Below are positions 34,122 to 42,368 of a DNA stretch of 64,000 nt, one piece after another. Numbering within the stretch: position 1 is the stretch's first letter; each line of letters opens with the position of its first letter. The stretch spans positions 1 to 64,000 of the forward strand of contig CAVXLQ010000011.1 of assembly GCA_963762635.1 (NCBI GenBank). Reading direction: 5' to 3'. The notes under the pieces were generated by a model. That model was given only the letters and a program-made list of their open reading frames with translations. It was not told where the DNA came from and ran no database searches. This stretch comes from Tenggerimyces sp963762635 (GTDB lineage Bacteria; Actinomycetota; Actinomycetes; Propionibacteriales; Actinopolymorphaceae). The position numbers were made by a program, and so were the translations under genes.

Positions 34122-35614
34122 GCCTGGTCCGCCAACGTCTCGGCCAACCCGTGCGCGGAGTTGAGCAACGTCGCCTCGTCGGCCTCGGCGGACGGCATCT
34201 CGGCGACGATGCGCCCGCCGTACATCACCAGGACCCGATCGCACGCCAGCGGCACCTCGCGCAGCTCCGAGGTGAACATCAGGACCGACCGCCCGGCCTC
34301 GGCGAGCTCCCGGAACAGGTCGTAGATCTGGTGCTTCGTGCCGACGTCGATGCCGCGCGTCGGGTCGAAGCAGAGCAACGTGTCGAAGCCCGCCACCAGC
34401 CAGCGCCCGATCGCGACCTTCTGCTGGTTGCCGCCGGACAGCCGCTTCACCTGCGCCTGCGCACGCGTGTCGATCGACAACCGCTTGATCGCCTCGGACA
34501 CCTTCTGCCGTTCGCGATCGGCGTTGATCCAGCCCCACTTGCCCGGCCGCGCGTACGTCGGCGTCGCTAGGTTCTCCGCGACGGGACGCTGCGGCAGCAA
34601 CGCCTCCAACCGATCGCCGGGTACGAGCGCCAGCCCGCGCCGGATCGCGTCGACCGGGTGCCGAGCGGACAGCGGTTGCCCGGCGACGACGATCTCGCCA
34701 CCCGACGCGCGCCGATCCCCGGAGAGCAAGGCGAACAGCTCGTCCTGCCCCTGCCCCTCCAGCCCGGTGATGCCGAGCACCTCGCCCTTGGCGATGGAGA
34801 ACGAGACGTCGCGCACCCGATGCCCGTCGGACAGGTTGCGAACGGACAGGGCCGGCTCGCCGGGCAGAACCTTTCGCGAGGGTGCGACCTTGGCAGGCTC
34901 GGTGACCGCGAGCGCGGCCCGTTCACCCAACATCCCGGCCACGATCCGCTGCTCCAGATCCTCGGCCCGGTCGTGGGTGACGACGTTCCGCCCGTCCCGC
35001 AGCACGGTCACCCGGTCGCACAGCTCCTGCACCTCGAGCAGCCGGTGGGAGATGAACAGCACCGACCGGCCGTCGGCCTTCGCCCGCGCGATCGCCCCGA
35101 ACACCTGCTGGGCATAGTCGGCGGGCAACGCCGCGGTGATCTCGTCCAGCAGGATCAGCCGAGGGTCGTGCGCGAGACTCCGCGCCAGATCCAGCATGCG
35201 CAGCAACGGCAAGGCCAGCTCACCGGCCCGCGCGCCGAGGTCGACGTCGCGGATCTCCAGCAGCTCGAGTTGGCGCCGGAAGCCCGCGTGCGACGTCCCC
35301 GTCAACTTCAGGTTGTCAGCGATCGTGAGGTCGCGCGCGAACGCCGGATCCTGGAACACCGGCGCCAACCCGGCCGCCCGAGCGTGGGCCGGAGACCGTA
35401 GCCGTACGCCTTTGCCGTCGACCGCAACGGAACCGGAGTCCGGGCGGAGCACGCCGGTGAGGATCTTCACCAGCGTGCTCTTGCCCGCTCCGTTCGCCCC
35501 GACGAGGCCGTGCACCTCACCGCGCTCGACGACCAGGTCGACCGAACGCAACGCGACGACCGACCCGTACCGCTTGGCGATCTCGCGCGTCTGCAGAAGG
35601 GGGCTCTCCGTCAC
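34118..35614 (-). CDS. CUT2-type sugar ABC transporter ATP-binding protein (RbsA-like)
   Basis: 498 residues with two fused nucleotide-binding domains. Domain 1 (1-235): EIAKRYGSVVALRSVDLVVE, Walker A GANGAGKSTL, but the LSGG signature is replaced by LALPLLRMLD and the switch region is LILLDEITAALP. Domain 2 (250-490): EVLGITGLEGQGQDELFALL (degenerate Walker A), RLSGGNQQKVAIGRW and LLCFDPTRGIDVGTK, in which Asp-Pro replaces the usual Asp-Glu-Pro, so the catalytic glutamate is missing there. One composite ATP site is therefore probably active. The GTG start (35614) overlaps the stop of the binding protein by 4 bp. Confidence 0.9.
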   Translation of the reverse strand: MTESPLLQTREIAKRYGSVVALRSVDLVVERGEVHGLVGANGAGKSTLVKILTGVLRPDSGSVAVDGKGVRLRSPAHARAAGLAPVFQDPAFARDLTIADNLKLTGTSHAGFRRQLELLEIRDVDLGARAGELALPLLRMLDLARSLAHDPRLILLDEITAALPADYAQQVFGAIARAKADGRSVLFISHRLLEVQELCDRVTVLRDGRNVVTHDRAEDLEQRIVAGMLGERAALAVTEPAKVAPSRKVLPGEPALSVRNLSDGHRVRDVSFSIAKGEVLGITGLEGQGQDELFALLSGDRRASGGEIVVAGQPLSARHPVDAIRRGLALVPGDRLEALLPQRPVAENLATPTYARPGKWGWINADRERQKVSEAIKRLSIDTRAQAQVKRLSGGNQQKVAIGRWLVAGFDTLLCFDPTRGIDVGTKHQIYDLFRELAEAGRSVLMFTSELREVPLACDRVLVMYGGRIVAEMPSAEADEATLLNSAHGLAETLADQA

Positions 35615-36714
35615 TCCCCGGGACCCTTGCACGCGAACAGTTGCTCCGGCGTGTAGTCCGTGTGCGGCTTCACCTCGACCTGCGAACTGTACGTCGGGTC
35701 GCGGTCGGGGAAGTAGTTCTTCTCCAGCTCGGCCTTGGTGGTGTCGTAGTCCCAGACCTGCGGGGTGAGGGTGGTCTCGCGCGGGACGTCCTTGCCGTCG
35801 AGGACGTCGATCGCGAGCGAGGCGCCCACGCCGCCGATCGTCGCCGGGTTGGTGACGGCCGCACCACGGACGCCCTTGTCGTACTGGTTGAGCAGCTGGT
35901 TGAGGAACTCGTTGTTGTCAGCGCCGACAACCGGTACGGGCGGCTTCTTCAGCGTCTGGAAAGCGTTCACCACGGTGTAGTCGATGCCGGACGTCCAGAT
36001 GCCGTCGACCTTCGTCGAGGTGTTCAGGACGTCGAGCGCCTGCTGGCCGCCCTTGGAGAAGTCCCAGCCTGTGAAGACTTCCTTGACGATCTTGATGTCG
36101 GGGTACTTCGCGAGAGCCTCGGTGAAGCCCTTGTGCCGGTCGTCGTCGGCCGGAACGCCCGCGATGCCGCGCATCTCCACGACGTTGCCCTTGCCGCCGA
36201 TCGCCTTGGCGAGCCATTCGCCGCCGAGCCGGCCGTACGCGACCTGGTCGTTGGTGGCGACGTGGGCGGTGGGCTCGGTCACGGCCTGGTCGACCGAGAC
36301 GACCACGATCCCCTTCGCGGTGGCCTGCTTGATGACCGGGTTGAGCTTCTCCCGGTCGGACGGGTTCACGATGATCGCGTTCACGCCTTGGGAGATCAGG
36401 CTGCGCAGGTCGGCGATCTGCTCGGTCGGCCCGCCGTTGCGGTTGGTGACGACGACCTTGCTGACCTTCTTGCTGGCCAGCGACTCCGCCTTGACGGCGC
36501 AGATCATCTCCTCCCGCCAGCCATTGCCGACGAGCGTGTTGCTGACGCCGATCACGTACTTCTTGTCGCCACTGCCACTGCCAGAGCCGCTTCCACCGCC
36601 GGTGTTGGTCGAGCCGCCACCGCCGCCGCTGCATGCCGCCGCAAGCGCCACAACAGAGACCGCGAAAACCGCACTCAACGTCACCCGGCGGGAACGACGG
36701 GTACCCTTGTCCAT
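35611..36714 (-). CDS. Sugar-binding lipoprotein of CUT2 ABC transporter
   Basis: 367 residues. A basic N-terminus (MDKGTRRSRRVTLSAVFAVS) and lipobox AAAC followed by a Gly/Ser linker mark a lipoprotein. The periplasmic-binding-protein fold begins YVIGVSNTLVGNGWREEM, with SLISQGVNAIIVNPSDREKL, VVVSVDQAVTEPTAHVATND, GVPADDDRHKGFTEALAKYP and VPVVGADNNEFLNQLL. ATG 36714 follows an AGGAGGGG site, so it is preferred to an earlier ATG at 36744. It is the first gene of the four-gene transporter operon. The ligand is unknown. Confidence 0.9.
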   Translation of the reverse strand: MDKGTRRSRRVTLSAVFAVSVVALAAACSGGGGGSTNTGGGSGSGSGSGDKKYVIGVSNTLVGNGWREEMICAVKAESLASKKVSKVVVTNRNGGPTEQIADLRSLISQGVNAIIVNPSDREKLNPVIKQATAKGIVVVSVDQAVTEPTAHVATNDQVAYGRLGGEWLAKAIGGKGNVVEMRGIAGVPADDDRHKGFTEALAKYPDIKIVKEVFTGWDFSKGGQQALDVLNTSTKVDGIWTSGIDYTVVNAFQTLKKPPVPVVGADNNEFLNQLLNQYDKGVRGAAVTNPATIGGVGASLAIDVLDGKDVPRETTLTPQVWDYDTTKAELEKNYFPDRDPTYSSQVEVKPHTDYTPEQLFACKGPGE

Positions 36715-36784
36715 CTGCAGCCCCTCCTCCTCGGTGATCGCCAAGACTAGTGGTTGGACGACCCAGAAAAGGAAGGTTGGGAGG

Positions 36785-37273
36785 TTAGAGAACCTCGTTG
36801 CCGTACATCTCGCCCAACGGGTCGGCTATCAGCTCTACCCGGGCCCCGTCGGGGTCGGTGAAGTAGATGGACGTGCCGCTCTCCTCGAGATACTTGATGC
36901 CCGCGTCGTCGAGCCGCTGCTTGGCCTGCGCCCACTGGTCGGGCTCCATCGAGATGCACAGGTGGTGCAGGCCGCCGAGCACCTCCGCGTACGGGCCGAG
37001 GTCGAGTCCCGGAAAGTCGAAGAACGCCAGCAGGTTGCCGTGGCCGAGGTCGAAGAAGAAGTGGTTCGAGCCGCGATAGTCGCGGTTCTCGAAGATCTCG
37101 GTCAACGGAAATCCGAGGATGTCCTGATAGAAGCGGACCGTCTGTTCAACGTCCGAAGACAACAGCGCGATGTGGTGGACTCCGCGCGCGGACGAGGAAC
37201 GTTCGGCCTTGATATAAGTCGTGCGAATACGGTCCCGCTCGGACTCGATGCGGTCCAGATCGATCTCTGTCAT
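36785..37273 (-). CDS. VOC family protein (glyoxalase/dioxygenase fold)
   Basis: 162 residues: GVHHIALLSSDVEQTVRFYQ, DILGFPLTEIFENRD, FFFDLGHGNLLAFFDFPG, LGGLHHLCISMEPDQWAQAK, and SIYFTDPDGARVELIADP. Metal ligands would be His in GVHHIAL and HHLCIS and Glu in RVELIAD, as in ring-cleaving dioxygenases and glyoxalases. It lies 9 bp downstream of a maleylpyruvate-isomerase-like gene and 70 bp upstream of the transporter operon; a role in an aromatic or thiol-dependent pathway is possible but not shown. Confidence 0.82.
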   Translation of the reverse strand: MTEIDLDRIESERDRIRTTYIKAERSSSARGVHHIALLSSDVEQTVRFYQDILGFPLTEIFENRDYRGSNHFFFDLGHGNLLAFFDFPGLDLGPYAEVLGGLHHLCISMEPDQWAQAKQRLDDAGIKYLEESGTSIYFTDPDGARVELIADPLGEMYGNEVL

Positions 37274-37282
37274 GGCTGCACC

Positions 37283-38095
37283 TTAGATCCGGAAGAACAG
37301 GTTGCAGAACCGATCCAGAACATCGCGGTCGCCCTGGTACGTCCCTGCGTTCGTCCGGCCGTACGCGGTGAGCACGAAACTCGCCGGGTCGAACGCGATC
37401 ACGTTCTCGACGCCGTCCAGCGTCCCGGGCTCGAAGGCAATGCCCTGATCGGCGATCGTCGCCAACGTGTCGCCGGCGTTCGCGCCCGAGGTGATACGGA
37501 TGCCGACCGTGTAGGGCTCGCCGGGGGAGACCGCGCAGGTGTACTGCCAGAGCACGAAGCACAGCGGCACGAGCAGGTCGGCGGCCTCGCTCTCCAGCCC
37601 GTGCGCGCGGCCGGTTCCCTGGCGGATGTCCCAGCTGTGGACGGCGTAGTCGACGACCTGGAAGATCGGGTAGAACGCGGCCGGCAGCGGGCCCATGTAC
37701 TTGTGCGGCACCAGCAGCTCGGACCATTCCGCGTCGGTGAGCTCGCCGGCGAGGCCGAGCATCCGGTCGCGGTCGGCGCGGAGCCGTTCGAGCAGCTCGG
37801 CCTGCGGCACGTCGCGGTGGTCCTGGGCGCCGGCGTCGACGTGTTTCGCCATGTCCGTCAGGCCAAGGGGGTCGGCGGCGGTCCCGTTGCCGCGGGCGGC
37901 GTCGAACGCGGTGAAGTACGCCTCGGTGGTGTCGACGAGGTGACCGATCACGTCGCGTACCTGCCAGTGCCCGGCGCCGGTGGGTGCCTCCCAGGCCGCT
38001 GGGTCGGCGGCCAGCGCGAGCATGCCCTCGGACTCGCGGCGCCAGACCCGGCCGATGTGCTCACGACTGCCTGAATCCATGAAGTTCCAGCTCAT
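37283..38095 (-). CDS. Maleylpyruvate isomerase / mycothiol-dependent (MDMPI) family protein
   Basis: 270 residues. The N-terminal DinB-like helical bundle (HWQVRDVIGHLVDTTEAYFT, EWSELLVPHKYMGPLPAAFY, FQVVDYAVHSWDIRQGTGRA) contains the three histidines that bind metal in mycothiol-dependent maleylpyruvate isomerase (HLVDT, HKYMG or VDYAVHSWD). The C-terminal MDMPI-type domain ends AFDPASFVLTAYGRTNAG. Likely a mycothiol-dependent transferase or isomerase. It precedes the VOC gene by 9 bp and diverges from a LuxR gene, which may control it. Confidence 0.82.
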   Translation of the reverse strand: MSWNFMDSGSREHIGRVWRRESEGMLALAADPAAWEAPTGAGHWQVRDVIGHLVDTTEAYFTAFDAARGNGTAADPLGLTDMAKHVDAGAQDHRDVPQAELLERLRADRDRMLGLAGELTDAEWSELLVPHKYMGPLPAAFYPIFQVVDYAVHSWDIRQGTGRAHGLESEAADLLVPLCFVLWQYTCAVSPGEPYTVGIRITSGANAGDTLATIADQGIAFEPGTLDGVENVIAFDPASFVLTAYGRTNAGTYQGDRDVLDRFCNLFFRI

Positions 38096-38208
38096 GATGC
38101 GACCTCCTCCTGCCGCCAGCGTCGCCCTCGGCCGGGGCGATGGCCATCCCGCGTTTGAGGGGGTCGTTCTGGGGCTCGGTCGGGCTCGTTCGAGCGTACC
38201 GTGGGCCC

Positions 38209-39309
38209 ATGGTCCTGGCGCCGTCGTCTCCGGTGCGCCGTGGCCAGCTGCTGGCGGCGGTCGAACGGCTGGCCCACGCCGAGCTGGACGGCGCCGTCGT
38301 CATGCGCCGGCTGGCCGACTCGCTGCGGTCCGCGGTGCCGTCTCAGGGGTTGCTGTTGTTGCGGACCGACCCGACCACGGTGCTGCCGACCGAGGGCGTC
38401 GTCGAGGATCTGCCGCCGGCGTTGTGCAAGCCGTTCTGGGACAACGAGTTGCTCGAGCCCGATGTGAACAAGTTCGTCGCGCTGGCGCGCAGCGAGGTGC
38501 CGGCGGCGACGCTGGTCGAGGCGACGGACGGTGAGCTGTCGCGCAGCCATCGGTACGGAGCGATGTACGAGCCGTTGGGGATCACCGACGAGCTGCGGGC
38601 GAGCCTCACGACGCGGGACGGCTCGTGCTGGGGGATCGTGCAGCTGGCTCGGACGGGTGGTTCGACCTTCACTGCTTCCGAACGCGATCTGCTGGCCGCG
38701 GTGGCGCCGCTCGCGGCCGAGGCGCTGCGGTCCGGCTTCCTCTCCGCGCTACCCGTTCGGCCGCGGCTGGCGGGTCCGGCGCTGGTGATCCTGGACGCCC
38801 AGGGCGAGATCTCGTCGATCACGCCGGAGGCCCGGGAGTGGCTGACCGAGCTGACCGACGGGACGGCGACGCCGATGCTGCCGGTGCCCGAGCCGGTGTA
38901 CGCGGTGGCGGCCCGGGCGTTGGCCGTACGCGACGGGCTCGGCGCCGCGCCGGCGTGCGCGCAGGTACGGACGGCCGGGAGCGGCTGGCTCCACCTGCAC
39001 GCGAGCTGCCTGGAGGGCACGGCCGGCGTGGCGGTGGTGATCACGCCCTCGCAGGCGCCGGATCTCGTTCCGCTGTTGGCTTTGTGCTACCGGCTGACGC
39101 ATCGGGAGCAGGAGGTGCTGCGGTTCCTGGCGCGGGGGATGACGACGGTGGAGATCACCCGCGGGCTGGGCATCTCGGCGCATACCGTTCGCGACCACAT
39201 CAAGGCGCTGTTCGCCAAGGTCGGCGTGCGCAGCCGGGCGGAGCTGGTGGCGCGGATCTTCGCCGAGCACTACTTCGACCGGCTCGAGGCGAGCGTCGAG
39301 CGCCTCTAG
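38209..39309 (+). CDS. LuxR-family transcriptional regulator (paralogue of 8814)
   Basis: 366 residues. A GAF-like N-terminal half (SRSHRYGAMYEPLGITDELR, TRDGSCWGIVQLARTGGSTF) and a C-terminal LuxR helix-turn-helix (LTHREQEVLRFLARGMTTVE, GISAHTVRDHIKALFAKVGV). It matches the 8814 protein through the whole length, including the ITDELR...GSCWG stretch. ATG 38209 is chosen over an upstream ATG. It is divergent from the MDMPI-like/VOC genes, 113 bp apart, which makes them its likely targets. It converges with the GntR gene, 10 bp between stops. Confidence 0.87.
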   Translation: MVLAPSSPVRRGQLLAAVERLAHAELDGAVVMRRLADSLRSAVPSQGLLLLRTDPTTVLPTEGVVEDLPPALCKPFWDNELLEPDVNKFVALARSEVPAATLVEATDGELSRSHRYGAMYEPLGITDELRASLTTRDGSCWGIVQLARTGGSTFTASERDLLAAVAPLAAEALRSGFLSALPVRPRLAGPALVILDAQGEISSITPEAREWLTELTDGTATPMLPVPEPVYAVAARALAVRDGLGAAPACAQVRTAGSGWLHLHASCLEGTAGVAVVITPSQAPDLVPLLALCYRLTHREQEVLRFLARGMTTVEITRGLGISAHTVRDHIKALFAKVGVRSRAELVARIFAEHYFDRLEASVERL

Positions 39310-39319
39310 GCCGCCGGGC

Positions 39320-40075
39320 TCAGGGCTCGCGGTGGAGAAGAGCGCGGAGCCATCGCTCGGAGGTGGCGACGTGGACCAAGCTGGCCGCCCGTGCCTCCTC
39401 GGCGTCGCCGGCTTCGATCGCGGCGTAGATCGCCTCGTGTTGTTGGAGGGTGAGCTGAGCGGAGCCGGCTTCTTGCACGCCTCGCCAGATCCGTGCGCGG
39501 AGTGTCTTGCTCGACAGCCCCGTGAGCAGGGTGGCGAGCGTCGCGTTTCCACAGGCAGCGGCGACCCGGTCATGGAAGGCGGCGTCCTGAGCCGTCAGGT
39601 TCTCCTGATCCGACATCGAGGCGCGCATCGCCTCGAGGATCACGGTCAGGTCGTCGAGCAGGTCGGCGTCGGCGCGGGTGGCGGCGAGCGCGGTGGCCTC
39701 GGCCTCGAGCACCCGCCGGACGTGCATGACGTCGGCGAGGTCGTCGTCCTGGAGGAGCTGGACCGCGAAGCCGATGCCTTGCAGGACGAGCTGAGGCTCG
39801 AGGCTGGTGACGTAGGTTCCGTCACCGCGGCGTACGTCGAGCACGCGGGCGACCTGGAGAGCCTTGACCGCTTCACGGACCATGCCGCGGGACATGCCGA
39901 GCATGCTGCACAGTTCGCGTTCGGCGGGTAGTCGTGCCCCTGGCCGCAGTTGGCCGGACACGATGAGGCTCCGGAGCTTGGCGATCGCCTCGTCGGTGCG
40001 GCCAGGCGAGACCCGGTCGAGGTCACCGGTCGAATCGGCGTGCGCCCCCGGGCCGGAGACGTCTAATGTTTCCAC
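39320..40075 (-). CDS. GntR-family regulator, FadR/FCD subfamily
   Basis: 251 residues: winged helix-turn-helix RTDEAIAKLRSLIVSGQLRP, GARLPAERELCSMLGMSRG, KALQVARVLDVRRGDGTYVT, then an FCD effector domain with metal-binding candidates in DAAFHDRVAAACGN, LQQHEAIYAAIEAG and ASLVHVATSERW. It is divergent to a carbohydrate transporter/fucosidase operon and most probably represses it in response to a sugar acid or related metabolite. GTG 40075 follows CTCGGAGGCAAC, a good ribosome binding site. Confidence 0.88.
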   Translation of the reverse strand: METLDVSGPGAHADSTGDLDRVSPGRTDEAIAKLRSLIVSGQLRPGARLPAERELCSMLGMSRGMVREAVKALQVARVLDVRRGDGTYVTSLEPQLVLQGIGFAVQLLQDDDLADVMHVRRVLEAEATALAATRADADLLDDLTVILEAMRASMSDQENLTAQDAAFHDRVAAACGNATLATLLTGLSSKTLRARIWRGVQEAGSAQLTLQQHEAIYAAIEAGDAEEARAASLVHVATSERWLRALLHREP

Positions 40076-40093
40076 TCCGTTGCCTCCGAGGTG

Positions 40094-40144
40094 TTGACAC
40101 GTGTGGGCCACCGGTCGAATATGGCACAACATTGGTTAGATGTT
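40094..40144. promoter_or_regulatory. Divergent promoter with operator-like palindrome
   Basis: TTGACA at 40094-40099 with GAATAT 17 bp downstream (40117-40122) could be a forward promoter; just after it AACAT-TGGTTAG-ATGTT (40128-40144) is a 5-bp inverted repeat. Placement between the GntR gene and the sugar operon suits a GntR operator overlapping the start of transcription. The -10 match is only partial. Confidence 0.4.
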
Positions 40145-40174
40145 TAGGCCTTGGACGCGGGACCGGGAGTACTC

Positions 40175-40291
40175 ATGTCGGTCGTCGACGAACTCGTGAC
40201 GATCGATCCGGTGTCTGCCGACCGTTCGCCCAACGCTAGCTCAGGCTGGGCCCCGCTGCATGCCGACGTTCGGCAGGGGTTCAGCCGGTGA
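40175..40291 (+). CDS. Possible 38-residue leader peptide
   Basis: ATG 40175 follows CCGGGAGTACTC (Shine-Dalgarno at about 8 nt) and opens a 38-codon frame MSVVDELVTIDPVSADRS... ending at TGA 40291. It lies between the GntR operator region and the first permease gene (40444), leaving a further 150 bp in which I see nothing convincing. It has no recognisable homology. It might be a regulatory upstream ORF or a chance frame; codon choice does not settle it. Confidence 0.3.
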   Translation: MSVVDELVTIDPVSADRSPNASSGWAPLHADVRQGFSR

Positions 40292-40443
40292 TCCAGAGAC
40301 CACGTCACGCCCATCACCTGCGCTGCCGCCCGTCTACCTAGAGCGAGTCCTAGAGCGGCAGAAGGCGAAGAGAGAGCACACGAGTGCGGTGCCGCGTGCC
40401 TGGAGTGCGCCCTCGCGGAGGACGAGAAGGGAGCGGAGGAGCG

Positions 40444-41343
40444 ATGCCGACGGTTACGGCGGTCAAGGAACCAAGTCAGGACAAGGCGTTCAACGTCGTC
40501 AACTACGTCGTTCTGTCGATCTTCCTGCTGGTGGTGCTCTACCCGCTCGTGTTCATCGTCAGCGCTTCGATCAGTTCGCCGATCGCGGTGTCGAGTGGCG
40601 AGGTGTGGCTATGGCCGGTGGACATCACGTTCGACGGGTATCAAGCGGTGTTGGAGTATCGGACGATCGTCTCCGGGTTCTTGAACTCGCTGTTCTACGC
40701 GGGGGTGGGCACGATCATCAACGTCGCGTTGACGTTGCTCGCCGCGTATCCACTGTCTCGTCGGGACCTGTACGGGCGGAACGTGCTGATGTTCTTCTTC
40801 GCGTTCACCCTGCTGTTCGGCGGTGGGCTGATCCCGACCTACCTCGTGGTGAAGGACCTCGGCCTCCTCGACACCAGGTGGGCGCTGATTCTCCCTACGG
40901 CCATGGGTGTCTGGAACATGATCATCACCCGGACCTTCTATCAGGTGACGATCCCGACCGAGTTGCACGAGGCCGCCCGGATGGACGGCTGCAACGATCT
41001 CAACTTCTTCTGGCGGGTCGTGATCCCGCTGTCCAAGCCGATCATCGCGGTGAACGCGCTGCTCTATGCCGTCGGCCACTGGAACCAGTTCTTCAACGCG
41101 CTGATCTATCTCACCGATCAGACGTTGTTCCCGTTACAGCTGGTGCTCCGCGAGATCGTCATCCAGAACCGCATCGATCCTGCCGCGATGCTGGATGCGA
41201 GTGAGCTGGCCCGGCGGCAGGAGCTTCGTGACCTGTTGAAGTACTCGCTGATCGTCATCGCCCTGATTCCACCGTTGATCGCCTATCCGTTCGTGCAGAA
41301 GCACTTCGTGAAAGGCATCATGATCGGCTCGCTGAAGGGATGA
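40444..41343 (+). CDS. CUT1 sugar ABC transporter permease (LplC-type)
   Basis: 299 residues, six predicted membrane segments. The EAA loop is PTELHEAARMDGCNDLNFFW. Other family stretches are VVLYPLVFIVSASISSPIAV, FTLLFGGGLIPTYLVVKDLG, and the C-terminal FVQKHFVKGIMIGSLKG, the hallmark of LplC/YtcP permeases. The ATG follows GGAGCGGAGGAGCG. First structural gene of a permease-permease-binding protein operon; 4 bp before the next permease. No ATPase gene is present, so an ATPase from elsewhere (MsmX-like) must energise it, as is common for this class. Confidence 0.92.
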   Translation: MPTVTAVKEPSQDKAFNVVNYVVLSIFLLVVLYPLVFIVSASISSPIAVSSGEVWLWPVDITFDGYQAVLEYRTIVSGFLNSLFYAGVGTIINVALTLLAAYPLSRRDLYGRNVLMFFFAFTLLFGGGLIPTYLVVKDLGLLDTRWALILPTAMGVWNMIITRTFYQVTIPTELHEAARMDGCNDLNFFWRVVIPLSKPIIAVNALLYAVGHWNQFFNALIYLTDQTLFPLQLVLREIVIQNRIDPAAMLDASELARRQELRDLLKYSLIVIALIPPLIAYPFVQKHFVKGIMIGSLKG

Positions 41344-41347
41344 GGAC

Positions 41348-42340
41348 ATGGCGACCCTGATGAACGAACGCCAGCCTCAGGCCCGGAAGGTCCGGCCGAG
41401 CCCCGGCGGCCGGCGTCGGGCGGCGAAGCGGGCGGCCAACCTCCGGCAGATCAAGAACAACTGGCAGCTGTACGTCATGCTGATCCTGCCGGTCGCCTAC
41501 ATGATCGTCTTCCACTACTGGCCGATGTACGGCGTCCAGGTCGCGTTCCGGAACTTCAACCCTGTCGACGGGATCACCGGCAGTCCGTGGGTCGGGCTCG
41601 AGCACTTCGTGCGGTTCGTCGACGCGTACCAGTTCTGGCCGCTGATCGAGAACACCGTGTTCCTGCACGTGTACGAGCTGGTCGTTCGGTTCCCGTTGCC
41701 GATCGTCCTCGCGCTGGCGTTGAACCACGTTCGCGTCCGCTGGTTCAAACGCAGCGTGCAGATGATCACGTACGCGCCGCACTTCATCTCGACCGTGGTC
41801 GTGGTCGGCATCTTGTTCCTGCTGCTCGACCCGCGGATCGGGCTGCTGAACAACCTGCTTGGACTGTTCGGCATCGAAGGCGTCAACTTCATGGGCGATC
41901 CCGGCATGTTCCGGCATGTCTACGTGTGGTCCAGCGCGTGGCAGAGCATGGGGTTCTCGGCGATCATCTACCTCGCCGCGCTGTCCAGCGTGCCGGCCGA
42001 GCTGCACGAAGCCGCGGTGGTGGACGGGGCCACGAAGCTCCAACGGATGTGGTACATCGACCTGCCGAGCATCATGCCGATCGCGGTCATCCTGCTCATC
42101 CTCGACGTCGGCTCGATCCTCAGTGTCGGCTTCGAGAAGGTGCTGCTGATGCAGACGCCGTTGAACATGGGAACGGCCGAGGTCATCGACACCTACGTCT
42201 ACAAGGTCGGTCTGCAGTCCCAGGTTCCGCAGATCTCCTACGCGGCAGCCATCGGGTTGTTCCGCGCGGTGATCGGGCTCGTCCTGCTCCTCATCGCCAA
42301 CACCATCGCCCGCCGTTTCGCCAAGTCAAGCCTGTGGTGA
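41348..42340 (+). CDS. CUT1 sugar ABC transporter permease (LplB-type)
   Basis: 330 residues, six predicted membrane segments after a basic N-terminus. Hallmarks of the LplB family are QLYVMLILPVAYMIVFHYWP, MYGVQVAFRNFNPVDGITGS, PWVGLEHFVRF and the EAA loop PAELHEAAVVDGATKLQRMW. It ends AIGLFRAVIGLVLLLIANTI. It pairs with the preceding LplC-type permease to form the membrane channel. Second gene of the operon. Confidence 0.92.
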   Translation: MATLMNERQPQARKVRPSPGGRRRAAKRAANLRQIKNNWQLYVMLILPVAYMIVFHYWPMYGVQVAFRNFNPVDGITGSPWVGLEHFVRFVDAYQFWPLIENTVFLHVYELVVRFPLPIVLALALNHVRVRWFKRSVQMITYAPHFISTVVVVGILFLLLDPRIGLLNNLLGLFGIEGVNFMGDPGMFRHVYVWSSAWQSMGFSAIIYLAALSSVPAELHEAAVVDGATKLQRMWYIDLPSIMPIAVILLILDVGSILSVGFEKVLLMQTPLNMGTAEVIDTYVYKVGLQSQVPQISYAAAIGLFRAVIGLVLLLIANTIARRFAKSSLW

Positions 42341-42368
42341 ACAACCTCGTAGCAGGAAGGAACACACG

